DNA of 15,328 nt from Streptomyces sp. NRRL S-350 (GTDB taxonomy: Bacteria > Actinomycetota > Actinomycetes > Streptomycetales > Streptomycetaceae): NCBI RefSeq assembly GCF_000719705.1, contig NZ_JOHO01000098.1, forward strand, positions 1 through 15,328. Reading direction: 5' to 3'. The notes under the pieces are model-generated. The model ran no database searches and was not told where the DNA came from. It saw only the letters and a list, made by a program, of their open reading frames with translations. Numbering within the stretch: the first letter of the stretch is position 1; each line of letters begins with the position of its first letter. The position numbers and the translations under genes were made by a program. Below are positions 7,574 to 14,674 of the stretch, piece after piece.

Positions 7574-7610
7574 CATTACCGGATTGTGACCTGCCGCACA
7601 GCAGTGCCAA
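7574..7610 (-). promoter_or_regulatory. Candidate mtrA promoter with overlapping MtrA-like direct repeat
   Basis: On the minus strand TTGGCA (7605-7610) and CACAAT (7583-7588) are separated by 16 bases, matching the main sigma factor consensus at 5 of 6 and 4 of 6 positions. Overlapping the second hexamer are the half-sites GTCACA (7585-7590) and GTAATG (7574-7579), spaced 11 bases start to start, which fits the GTNAC-N6-GTNAC-type site reported for Streptomyces MtrA with one mismatch. The ATG of mtrA lies 14 bases downstream. Both assignments are by eye. Confidence 0.45.
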
Positions 7611-7880
7611 TGCTCCAGAACGGCCAACTACCGGGCCGCCGAATTCCGGCCATACCGGGCGAATACCCTCTCCGGAGACCGGCCCGAGCCCCACCGGAGC
7701 CCCACCGAACCCTCCACGAACCCCCACCCCGCCCGCCGCCCGAGCCACCGCGGCCCCCCGTTGCCGATCAGCAACCGGATCGCCATGAGGCCGCCTTCTG
7801 CCCCATGGCACGATGGGCGCTGCGCGCGGGCGGAAGATCCGCCCGGAGCCGCGCCCATGACGCCCCTCCGAGGAGCAGTG
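7611..7880. other. Divergent intergenic region mtrA / membrane-protein gene
   Basis: This C-rich stretch has no supported gene. It holds two exact tandem copies of an 11-base unit, GAGCCCCACCG at 7686-7696 and 7697-7707, followed by two looser units ending at 7729, and a near-perfect 16-base palindrome at 7760-7775 (GTTGC, GATC centre, GCAAC). AGGAG at 7871-7875 is the ribosome site of the plus-strand gene. No clear plus-strand SigA-type promoter is visible. Confidence 0.5.
7686..7729. repeat. 11-bp tandem repeats, two exact and two degenerate
   Basis: Units start at 7686, 7697, 7708 and 7719. The first two are identical (GAGCCCCACCG). The others (AACCCTCCACG, AACCCCCACCC) match at roughly seven to eight of eleven positions. 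The 11-base period equals about one helical turn, as expected for a cooperatively bound operator, but C-rich low complexity can also give such a pattern. Confidence 0.5.
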
Positions 7881-9068
7881 ATGACCGACACTCCGGGCTG
7901 GGCCTCGCCCGGCTCGTCCGAGCCGCCCCGCGACGGCGTACGGCCCCCGGCCGACACGCCCGCCGCCGTGCCCGGGCCGTCGGCACCACCGCAGGCCACC
8001 CCCGGCTGGAGCGGCCCGTCCGCTCAACCCCAGTGGGGGCAGCAGCCATCCGGTCAGCCCCGGTGGGGGCAGCAGCCCGGCGGCCACCCGTACGGCTGGG
8101 GCGCGCCCAAGATCCCCAAGCCCGGGGTCATCCCGCTGCGCCCGCTCGGCGTCGGCGAACTGCTCGACGGCGCCGTCACCACCGTCCGCCGGCACTGGCG
8201 GACGGTGCTCGCCCTCTCCCTCGGCATCGCCGTGGTCGCCCAGGCCGGGGCCGTCCTGGTGGACCTGCTGATCAAGGGCAAGACCGGCGCCGCCACCCAG
8301 ACCCTGCGACTGGTGGCCACCCTGCCACTGCAGCTGCTGCTCGACGTCCTCGCCGCCGCGCTGCTCACCATCGTCGTCAGCCGCGCCGTCCTCGGCCGCT
8401 CCGCGAGCGCCGGCGACGCCTGGCGCGACGCCCGGCCGCGGCTCCTGCAGCTCCTCGGGCTCACCCTGCTCACCGTCCTGATGGGCCCCGGCGTCGCGCT
8501 CCTCGGCTTCGCGCCGCTCATCGGCTACAGCGCCGGCGGCGCCAACGAGCCCGCGACCGCGGCGCTGCTGTTCCTCGTCGGCCTGCTGGCCCTGCCGGTC
8601 GCCGCCTGGCTGTGGATCCGCTACAGCCTCGCAGCCCCCGCCCTGATGCTGGAGAAGCAGGGCGTGATGACGGCGCTGTCGCGCTCGCGGCGCCTGGTCC
8701 GCGGCTCCTGGTGGCGGGTCTTCGGCATCACCCTGCTGAGCAAGCTGCTGTCGCTGGTCGTCGCGGTGGTCATCGCGGTCCCGTTCCGCTTCATCGGCCT
8801 GCTGCTGGGCTTCGACAGCCTCGACCGCCAGGGTCTGACCGACTCCGGCCGGCAGGCCGCCGCGATGGTGATCGTGATGGCGATCGCCGGAATCATCGCC
8901 GGCACCCTGACCACCCCCTTCATGGCCGCCGTCGGCGTGCTCGTCTACGTCGACCAGCGGATCCGCCGCGAGGCCCTGGACATCGAGCTCGCCCGCGCCG
9001 CCGGCCTGTCCGAGTACGGCGACGCCGGCTGGGGCGAGCAGGCCGGCCCGGCCCCGGCGAGGCGCTGA
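7881..9068 (+). CDS. Polytopic membrane protein (DUF7847 / GDPD membrane-domain-like)
   Basis: A 395-residue membrane protein. Residues 1-75 are a Pro/Gly/Gln-rich cytoplasmic leader with a tandem duplication (QPQWGQQPSG at 49-58 and QPRWGQQPGG at 59-68). The rest holds about six hydrophobic segments, near 108-131, 145-168, 190-216, 227-250, 281-303 and 327-356. The segment IPLRPLGVGELLDGAVTTVR is the typical start of the family often annotated as a glycerophosphoryl diester phosphodiesterase membrane domain or DUF7847; no phosphodiesterase catalytic domain is present. The ATG at 7881 is chosen because AGGAG lies five bases before it; an upstream extension to 7761 is possible in frame but lacks a ribosome site. 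It is the first gene of a plus-strand run reaching DUF58, and is divergent from mtrA. Membrane topology is clear; function is unknown. Confidence 0.88.
   Translation: MTDTPGWASPGSSEPPRDGVRPPADTPAAVPGPSAPPQATPGWSGPSAQPQWGQQPSGQPRWGQQPGGHPYGWGAPKIPKPGVIPLRPLGVGELLDGAVTTVRRHWRTVLALSLGIAVVAQAGAVLVDLLIKGKTGAATQTLRLVATLPLQLLLDVLAAALLTIVVSRAVLGRSASAGDAWRDARPRLLQLLGLTLLTVLMGPGVALLGFAPLIGYSAGGANEPATAALLFLVGLLALPVAAWLWIRYSLAAPALMLEKQGVMTALSRSRRLVRGSWWRVFGITLLSKLLSLVVAVVIAVPFRFIGLLLGFDSLDRQGLTDSGRQAAAMVIVMAIAGIIAGTLTTPFMAAVGVLVYVDQRIRREALDIELARAAGLSEYGDAGWGEQAGPAPARR
8025..8084 (+). repeat. Two tandem 30-bp coding repeats
   Basis: Two adjacent 30-base units (8025-8054 and 8055-8084) encode QPQWGQQPSG and QPRWGQQPGG in the flexible N-terminal leader of the membrane protein. 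They differ at only a few positions. Such repeats in disordered leaders vary in number between strains. Confidence 0.75.
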
Positions 9069-9073
9069 ACCGG

Positions 9074-9802
9074 ATGCCTACCTGGGGGGAAGGGCTCCTC
9101 GCCGCGGGCGGCGCCCCGGTCACCGTCCCGCGCGATCCGGCGCGTGACGCCGCCCGCGAGGAGCTGCTCAACGCCGAGTACCACAAGCACGACCCGTCGC
9201 TCGTGCAGCGGATCACGGACTGGTTCTACGACCGCATCTCCAGCGCCCTCGACAGCATCTCCGGCCAGGGCGCCGACGGCACCACCGGCCTCGTGCTCTT
9301 CCTGGTCGTCGCGGTACTGATCGGCGTCGCGCTCTGGTGGCGCCTCGGCGCACCCCGGCGCGCGGCCCGCACCGCCCTGGGCGGCGTGTACGGGGCCGAC
9401 GGGGCGCGCAGCGCCGCGCAGTACCGGGCGGACGCCGCCGGGCACGCCGCCGCCGGGCGCTGGGCCGAGGCCGTCCGCGAGCAGATGCGTGCCCTGGTCC
9501 GCGGCCTGGAGGAGCGCACCCTGCTCGACTCCCGGCCCGGCCGCACCGCCGACGAGGCCGCCGCCGAGGCCGGCCGGGCGCTGCCCGAGCACGCCGCCGC
9601 ACTGGCCGCGGCCGCCCGGACCTTCGACGACATCGCGTTCGGCGAGCGCACCGCCGACCAGGGCGCCTACCTGCTGCTGCACGAACTCGACCGGGCGCTG
9701 GAACGGGCCCGCCCGGTCCTCGCACCGGTCGCGGGCTCGGCTCCGGCTCCGGCTCCGGCTCCCGCATCGGCATCGGCTCCGTCTTCGGGAGGAGCGGCAT
9801 GA
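9074..9802 (+). CDS. DUF4129 domain-containing membrane protein
   Basis: A 242-residue protein with one clear transmembrane helix (about 72-90, TTGLVLFLVVAVLIGVALWW) and a C-terminal DUF4129 domain (about 110-212). That domain has the characteristic pattern of amphipathic helices and the conserved YRADAAGHAAAGRWAEAVRE and RTADEAAAEAGRALPE segments, ending in FGERTADQGAYLLLHELD. The tail (221-242) is an Ala/Pro/Ser run coded by GGCTCC hexamer repeats. The ATG at 9074 follows the previous stop by five bases, and the stop overlaps the next start as ATGA, so this gene is translationally coupled on both sides. In the family, DUF4129 is found alone or at the C-terminus of transglutaminase-like membrane proteins next to MoxR and DUF58 genes. 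Its molecular role is unknown; it is probably a structural partner of the membrane complex. Confidence 0.9.
   Translation: MPTWGEGLLAAGGAPVTVPRDPARDAAREELLNAEYHKHDPSLVQRITDWFYDRISSALDSISGQGADGTTGLVLFLVVAVLIGVALWWRLGAPRRAARTALGGVYGADGARSAAQYRADAAGHAAAGRWAEAVREQMRALVRGLEERTLLDSRPGRTADEAAAEAGRALPEHAAALAAAARTFDDIAFGERTADQGAYLLLHELDRALERARPVLAPVAGSAPAPAPAPASASAPSSGGAA
9735..9780 (+). repeat. GGCTCC hexanucleotide microsatellite inside the DUF4129 gene
   Basis: The 3' end of the DUF4129 gene carries consecutive GGCTCC-type hexamers followed by GCATCG hexamers, coding alternating Ala-Pro and Ala-Ser. The unit length is a multiple of three, so slippage would change tail length without shifting frame. 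Confidence 0.75.
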
Positions 9803-11019
9803 CCAGCACCGTCCCCGCCCCGCCGACGGCGGCCGACGCGCCCCCCGTCGCCGCCCCGACCAGCCTCGCCCCCACCGCCCGCCGCCTGTGGCGCCGGGCC
9901 CGCTGGTACCTGGCCTTCCTCGCCGCCCTACTGATCGGCGCCACCGCCGTGGCCGGCCTCGGCCAGGACCGCCGCTACCCGCCGCTCGACCCCCGCTCGT
10001 ACGACAGCGACGGCACGCACGCCGTCGTCGCCCTGCTCGAACAGCAGGGACTCAAGACCGAAGCCACCACCGACCCGGCCGCCGGCCCGAGCGGCCCCGA
10101 CACCCTCGTCCTGCCCGAGCCCGACCTGCTCGACCCGGCCCAGCTGCGCGCCGTCGCGGCCGCCCGGCACCGGCGCCTGATCCTGATCGCCCCGGGCCCG
10201 ACCGCCCTCACCGCGCTCGCACCCGGCATCCGGATGTCCGAGGGGGAAGGCAGCCTCCCGTACGCCGCCGTCCGCAGCACCGACGCGGACTGCTCCCTCG
10301 CCGAGGCCACCCGGGCCGGCAGCGCCCACCTCGGCGGCATGCTCTACACCAGCGGCAGCCGCGGCGAGGGCTGCTACCCGCGCGGCCACGGCTACCCGCT
10401 GGTCAGCACCCGGGTCGGCGGCGGCGACGTCATCGTGCTCGGCAGCGGGGCGTTCCTCCAGAACGACCAGCTCGCCAAGGACGGCGACGCCGCCCTCGCG
10501 CTCGGCCTCCTCGGCTCACAGCCCCGCCTCACCTGGCACCTGCCGGACTACGCCGCCCCGCTCGCCGAGGACACCCCCCGCAAGACCTTCGACGACTACA
10601 TCCCGAACGGCTGGCACTGGGCCTACTACCAACTCGTCGTCGCCGCCGTGCTCGCCGCGCTCTGGCGCGGCCGCCGGCTCGGCCCGGTGGTCAGCGAGGA
10701 CCTGCCCGTGGTGGTGCGGGCCTCCGAGACCACCGAGGGCCGCGCCCGGCTCTACCGGCGCGCCAAGGCCCGCGGCCGCGCCGCCGAGGCCCTGCGCCGG
10801 GCAGCCGCCCACCGGCTCGCCCCGGCCCTCGGCGTCCCGCTCCACGCCGGCGCGCCCGACCCCGACGCCCTCTGCACCGCCGCGGCCGGCCGTCTCCGCG
10901 AACAGCCCGCCGGGGGCGTCCGGGCCCTGCTGTACGGGCCGCCCCCGACCGACGACACCGCGCTGCTGCGGCTCGCCGACGACCTCGACGCCCTCGAAAG
11001 GCAGGTACGGAACCCGTGA
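9799..11019 (+). CDS. DUF4350 domain-containing protein
   Basis: A 406-residue membrane protein. A Pro/Ala-rich N-terminus leads to transmembrane helix 1 (about 35-53). The extracytoplasmic DUF4350 domain (about 66-245) includes DPRSYDSDGTHAVVALLEQQG, an alternating beta/alpha region and VIVLGSGAFLQND, resembling the class I glutamine amidotransferase-like fold seen in GldG-type proteins; no catalytic Cys-His-Glu triad is evident to me. C165 and C192 could form a disulphide outside the cell. Transmembrane helix 2 (about 273-290) is followed by a cytoplasmic Arg/Ala-rich helical tail (291-406). The ATG at 9799 overlaps the DUF4129 stop as ATGA and has GGAGGAG upstream; the stop overlaps the moxR start as GTGA. 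Found with MoxR and DUF58 in many actinobacteria; function unknown. Confidence 0.9.
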   Translation: MTSTVPAPPTAADAPPVAAPTSLAPTARRLWRRARWYLAFLAALLIGATAVAGLGQDRRYPPLDPRSYDSDGTHAVVALLEQQGLKTEATTDPAAGPSGPDTLVLPEPDLLDPAQLRAVAAARHRRLILIAPGPTALTALAPGIRMSEGEGSLPYAAVRSTDADCSLAEATRAGSAHLGGMLYTSGSRGEGCYPRGHGYPLVSTRVGGGDVIVLGSGAFLQNDQLAKDGDAALALGLLGSQPRLTWHLPDYAAPLAEDTPRKTFDDYIPNGWHWAYYQLVVAAVLAALWRGRRLGPVVSEDLPVVVRASETTEGRARLYRRAKARGRAAEALRRAAAHRLAPALGVPLHAGAPDPDALCTAAAGRLREQPAGGVRALLYGPPPTDDTALLRLADDLDALERQVRNP

Positions 11020-12032
11020 CCGACCAGGCAACCGCCCAGCTCCGCTCCGTCCCCGGCACGGCACCCGCCGCGCCCGGCACCGCCGTCGACCCGAGGGCGG
11101 CCCTGACCGCCCTGCGCGCCGAGATCGGCAAGGCCGTGGTGGGCCAGGACGCCGCCGTCACCGGGCTGGTGGTCGCACTGCTCTGCGGCGGCCACGTGCT
11201 GCTGGAAGGCGTCCCCGGCGTCGCCAAGACCCTGCTGGTCCGCACCCTGTCGACCGCGCTCAGCCTGGAGACCAAGCGCATCCAGTTCACCCCCGACCTG
11301 ATGCCCGGCGACGTCACCGGCTCGCTCGTCTACGACGCCCGCACCGCCGAGTTCTCCTTCCAGCCCGGCCCGGTCTTCACCAACCTGCTGCTCGCCGACG
11401 AGATCAACCGCACTCCGCCGAAGACCCAGGCCGCCCTGCTGGAGGCCATGGAGGAGCGCCAGGTCACGGTGGACGGCGAGCCGCGCGCGCTGCCCGTGCC
11501 GTTCCTGGTCGCCGCGACCCAGAACCCGGTCGAGTACGAGGGGACCTACCCGCTGCCCGAGGCCCAGCTGGACCGCTTCCTGCTGAAGCTGGTCCTGCCG
11601 CTGCCCGACCGCGACCAGGAGTTCCAGGTCCTCTCCCGGCACGCCGCAGGCTTCGACCCCCGCGACCTCGCCGCGGCCGGCGTCCGGCCCGTCGCCGGGC
11701 CCGAGCACCTCGCCGCCGCCCGCGCCCAGATCGCCGAGCTGACCGTCTCGCCCGAGGTCCTCGCCTACATCGTCGACCTCTGCCGGGCCACCCGGCAGTC
11801 CCCGTCGCTGTCCATCGGTGTCTCCCCGCGCGGCGCCACCGCCCTGCTCGCCGCCTCCCGCGCCTGGGCCTGGCTGGCCGGCCGCGACTACGTCACCCCG
11901 GACGACGTCAAGGCTCTCGCCCTGCCCACCCTGCGGCACCGGGTCGCGCTGCGCGCCGAGGCCGAGATGGAGGGCGTCACCGCCGACTCCGTCATCCAGG
12001 CCGTCCTCGCGCAGACGCCCGCACCCCGCTGA
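11016..12032 (+). CDS. MoxR-family AAA+ ATPase
   Basis: A 338-residue AAA+ ATPase of the MoxR family. Walker A is GVPGVAKT at 65-72, the family's usual variant with Ala before the Lys. Walker B is LLADEIN at about 125-131, sensor 1 is ATQNP (167-171), the arginine finger region is QLDRF (184-188) and a sensor 2 region SPRGA lies at 270-274. The AAA lid C-terminal domain covers about 245-335. MoxR ATPases act as chaperones that mature or assemble protein complexes, usually with a VWA- or DUF58-type partner, which here follows immediately. The start is the GTG at 11016, overlapping the DUF4350 stop by four bases with AAAGGCAGG upstream. All nucleotide-binding motifs are intact. The general class is certain; the substrate is unknown. 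Confidence 0.95.
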   Translation: MTDQATAQLRSVPGTAPAAPGTAVDPRAALTALRAEIGKAVVGQDAAVTGLVVALLCGGHVLLEGVPGVAKTLLVRTLSTALSLETKRIQFTPDLMPGDVTGSLVYDARTAEFSFQPGPVFTNLLLADEINRTPPKTQAALLEAMEERQVTVDGEPRALPVPFLVAATQNPVEYEGTYPLPEAQLDRFLLKLVLPLPDRDQEFQVLSRHAAGFDPRDLAAAGVRPVAGPEHLAAARAQIAELTVSPEVLAYIVDLCRATRQSPSLSIGVSPRGATALLAASRAWAWLAGRDYVTPDDVKALALPTLRHRVALRAEAEMEGVTADSVIQAVLAQTPAPR

Positions 12033-12081
12033 TCCACCACCCCCAGGCCCACCGCCGCTGACCACCGCCCGCTGATCCACC
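12026..12081 (+). repeat. Three short copies of CCGCTGATCCACC at the moxR stop
   Basis: CCGCTGATCCACC occurs at 12026-12038, where it contains the moxR stop codon, and again at 12069-12081; a copy lacking one base (CCGCTGACCACC) is at 12055-12066. The rest of this 102-base gap holds a six-pair hairpin GCCGGC/GCCGGC (12094-12099 and 12105-12110) and the DUF58 ribosome site. This looks like recent local duplication. Confidence 0.6.
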
Positions 12082-12134
12082 GCCCGTCGGCGTGCCGGCT
12101 TCCGGCCGGCGGGCCCCCGAAGGAGCGCACCCGC

Positions 12135-13445
12135 ATGGCCCTCACCGGGCGAACCGCCCTGCTCGCCGCGCTCGGCGCGCTCGTCGTGGGCCCGCTGCTG
12201 CCGTCCTTGGCCGGGATCGGCGTGGTCACCGGCGCCGTGCTGGTCGCCGTCGTGGTCGACCTGGTGCTCGCCGCGCCCGTCCGCAGCCTCCGGTTCGGCC
12301 GGGGCGGCGCCACCACCGTCCGGCTCGGCGAGGCCGCCACGGTCGAACTGACCGTCACCAATCCCTCCGACCGCCTCCTCCGGGCCCTGGTCCGCGACGC
12401 CTGGGCCCCGTCCGCCTGGCGCCCCGGCACCGCCGAGGCCGCCTCCCGGCACCTCCTGACCGTCCCCGGCGGCGAACGGCGCCGCGCCGTCACCGTGCTC
12501 ACCCCGACCCGTCGCGGCGACCACCACGCCCACCGGGTGACGGTCCGCTCGTTCGGCCCCCTCGGCCTGGCCGCCCGCCAGGGCTCACACCTGGTGCCCT
12601 GGACGGTCCGCGCGCTCCCGCCGTTCGCCAGCCGCAAGCACCTGCCCTCCCGGCTCGCCCGACTGCGCGAACTCGACGGCCGCACCTCGGTGTTGACCCG
12701 CGGCCAGGGCACCGAGTTCGACTCCCTGCGCGAGTACCTGCCCGGCGACGACGTCCGCTCCATCGACTGGCGTGCCAGCGCCCGCCGCAACGCCGTCGCC
12801 GTCCGCACCTGGCGCCCGGAACGCGACCGACACATCCTCGTCGTCCTCGACACCGGCCGCACCTCCGCCGGCCGCGTCGGCGACGCCCCCCGCCTGGACG
12901 CCGCACTCGACGCGGCCCTGCTCCTGACCGCCCTCGCCACCCGGGCCGGCGACCGCGTCGACCTGCTCGCCCACGACGCCCGCAAGCGCGTCGCCGTCGC
13001 CGGCTGCTCGGCCCACGAGGTCCTGCCCGCCTTCACCAACGCGATGGCCGGCCTCGAACCCGCGCTGCACGAGACCGACATGCGCTCCCTGGTCTCCACC
13101 GCCCTCAGGATGGCGCCGCACCGCTCACTCGTCGTCCTGCTCACCGGCCTCGACGCGGCCCCGGTCGAGGACGGCCTGCGCCCGCTGCTGCCCCTGCTCA
13201 CCAAGCGCCACGAGGTCATCCTGGCCTCCGTCGCCGACCCCCGGCTGGACGTCCTCGCCGCCGGCCGCGGCACCCTGGAGGCCGTGTACGGCGCCGCAGC
13301 CGCCGAGCAGACCCGCGCCGACCGCCGCGCCACCGCCGACCGCCTCACCCGCCACGGCGTCACCGTCCTCGACGCCCCGCCCGCGCAGATCGCCCCGGCC
13401 CTGGCCGACTCCTACCTGGCCCTGAAGGCGGCCGGGCGCCTCTGA
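12135..13445 (+). CDS. DUF58 domain-containing protein, MoxR partner
   Basis: A 436-residue protein with two N-terminal hydrophobic segments (about 5-25 and 28-48), a beta-sandwich-like extracytoplasmic or juxtamembrane segment (about 60-160), and the DUF58 signature GTEFDSLREYLPGDDVRSIDWRAS in pieces at 192-215. A VWA-like fold (about 232-400) follows; its metal site is degenerate (DTGRTS at 239-244 in place of DxSxS). DUF58 proteins are the standard partner of MoxR ATPases and are thought to tether or present substrates at the membrane. The start ATG at 12135 has AAGGAG ten bases upstream. It is the last gene of the plus-strand cluster; 59 bases separate it from the convergent sigma factor gene, with no clear terminator. 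Family assignment is secure, biological role inferred. Confidence 0.93.
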   Translation: MALTGRTALLAALGALVVGPLLPSLAGIGVVTGAVLVAVVVDLVLAAPVRSLRFGRGGATTVRLGEAATVELTVTNPSDRLLRALVRDAWAPSAWRPGTAEAASRHLLTVPGGERRRAVTVLTPTRRGDHHAHRVTVRSFGPLGLAARQGSHLVPWTVRALPPFASRKHLPSRLARLRELDGRTSVLTRGQGTEFDSLREYLPGDDVRSIDWRASARRNAVAVRTWRPERDRHILVVLDTGRTSAGRVGDAPRLDAALDAALLLTALATRAGDRVDLLAHDARKRVAVAGCSAHEVLPAFTNAMAGLEPALHETDMRSLVSTALRMAPHRSLVVLLTGLDAAPVEDGLRPLLPLLTKRHEVILASVADPRLDVLAAGRGTLEAVYGAAAAEQTRADRRATADRLTRHGVTVLDAPPAQIAPALADSYLALKAAGRL

Positions 13446-13504
13446 CGGGCGGCGGCTCATCGGCCCCGGTCCCCGCTCGCCGCCGCTCGCCACCGCTCGG
13501 TCAG

Positions 13505-14674
13505 TCACTGCCGCCGACGGGTGTTCAGCTCGGCGTTGAGCCGGGCGGCCTGACGCGTCAGATAGTCGCGCTCGGCGAGGTTGGGCGCCCGGTGCGCGGC
13601 CTCCGCGTACAGCCGAGCCGCCGTCCGCGGATCGCCGTCCCGCTCGTGCAGGTACGCCGCCACCGCCGCACGACGGGGCAGCGAGTCGTCCAACTCGGCG
13701 AGCGCCGCCAACCCGGCACGCGGCCCGTCCGCCTCTCCTACCGCCACCGCACGGTTGAGCCGGACGACCGGGCTGTCGGTCAGGCGCACGAGTTCGTCGT
13801 ACCACTCGACGATCTGCACCCAGTCCGTCTCCTCCGCGGTCAGCGCGTCGGCGTGCAGCGCCGCGATGGCCGCCTGGGCCTGGAACTCTCCCAGCCTGTC
13901 CCGGGCGAGGGCCGCCTGCAGGGTCTCCACGCCCTCGGCGATCAGGCCCGTGTCCCAGCTGCCGCGGTCCTGCTCCGCCAGCGGCACCAGGCTCCCGTCG
14001 GCCGCCGTCCGGCCGGCCCGGCGGGCGTGGTGCAGCAGCATGAGGGCCAGCAGCCCCGCCACCTCGGGGTGGTCGATCACGGCTGCGAGCTGCCGGGTGA
14101 GCCGGATGGCCTCGGCGGCGAGGTCGACGTCACCGGAGTAGCCCTCGTTGAAGACCAGGTAGAGGACGCGCAGCACCGTGGCGACATCCCCCGGCTGGTC
14201 GAACCGCACACCGGAGACGGTCCGCTTGGCCCGGCTGATGCGCTGCGCCATCGTCGCCTCCGGCACCAGGTATGCCTGGGCGATCTGCCGGGTGGTCAGG
14301 CCGCCGACCGCCCGCAGCGTGAGCGCGACCGCCGACGACGGCGTCAACGACGGGTGCGCGCACAGGAAGTAGAGCTGGAGCGTGTCGTCCGCCCCCGCTG
14401 CGGGCCCCGGCTCCGGCTCCTGGTCGACGAGGTCCTCCCGCCGCCGGCGGGCGGTGTCGGACCTGGTGGCGTCCAGGAACTTGCGCCAGGCCACGGTGAC
14501 CAGCCAGCCCTTCGGGTCCCGCGGCGGGTCGGTGGGCCAGACCTGGACCGCCTCGACCAGGGCCTCCTGCACGGCGTCCTCGCCCGCCGCGAAGTCTGCT
14601 CCGCGGCGGACGAGGATTCCGAGCACGCTCGGGGTGAGGCTCCGGAGCAGGGCCTCGTTCATCGGCGAGGTCAC
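13505..14674 (-). CDS. ECF42-type RNA polymerase sigma factor with C-terminal extension
   Basis: A 389-residue extracytoplasmic-function sigma factor of the ECF42 kind (DUF6596 type). Sigma region 2 is at about 8-78 (GADFAAGEDAVQEALVEAVQVWP and PKGWLVTVAWRKFLDATRSD) and region 4 at about 98-156 with the helix-turn-helix LTTRQIAQAYLVPEATMAQRISRAKR. The roughly 220-residue helical extension (165-389) has the family's NEGYSG, QAAIAALHA and RLNRAVAV segments and resembles TPR repeats; in ECF42 proteins it is required for activity and replaces a classical anti-sigma factor. The GTG at 14674 overlaps the upstream stop as GTGA; an ATG at 14662, giving 385 residues, is the alternative. It is co-transcribed with the DGPF-domain gene just upstream, the known genomic partner of ECF42. 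The class is secure; the stimulus is unknown. Confidence 0.94.
   Translation of the reverse strand: MTSPMNEALLRSLTPSVLGILVRRGADFAAGEDAVQEALVEAVQVWPTDPPRDPKGWLVTVAWRKFLDATRSDTARRRREDLVDQEPEPGPAAGADDTLQLYFLCAHPSLTPSSAVALTLRAVGGLTTRQIAQAYLVPEATMAQRISRAKRTVSGVRFDQPGDVATVLRVLYLVFNEGYSGDVDLAAEAIRLTRQLAAVIDHPEVAGLLALMLLHHARRAGRTAADGSLVPLAEQDRGSWDTGLIAEGVETLQAALARDRLGEFQAQAAIAALHADALTAEETDWVQIVEWYDELVRLTDSPVVRLNRAVAVGEADGPRAGLAALAELDDSLPRRAAVAAYLHERDGDPRTAARLYAEAAHRAPNLAERDYLTRQAARLNAELNTRRRQ

Noticed and set aside
7784..7812. Plus-strand SigA promoter with CACGAT as -10
   Set aside because: Only three of six positions match and no -35 hexamer lies at the right distance.
7557..8195. Minus-strand frame ending beside mtrA
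   Set aside because: It overlaps the coding leader of the plus-strand membrane protein and the mtrA promoter region, with Gly/Arg-rich sequence and no recognisable domain.
10752..13363. Long minus-strand frames opposite moxR and DUF58
   Set aside because: Antisense shadows of genes with clear Walker and DUF58 signatures; no ribosome sites or domains.
13446..13504. Bidirectional terminator between DUF58 and the ECF42 gene
   Set aside because: The gap has GC-rich direct repeats but no convincing inverted repeat.
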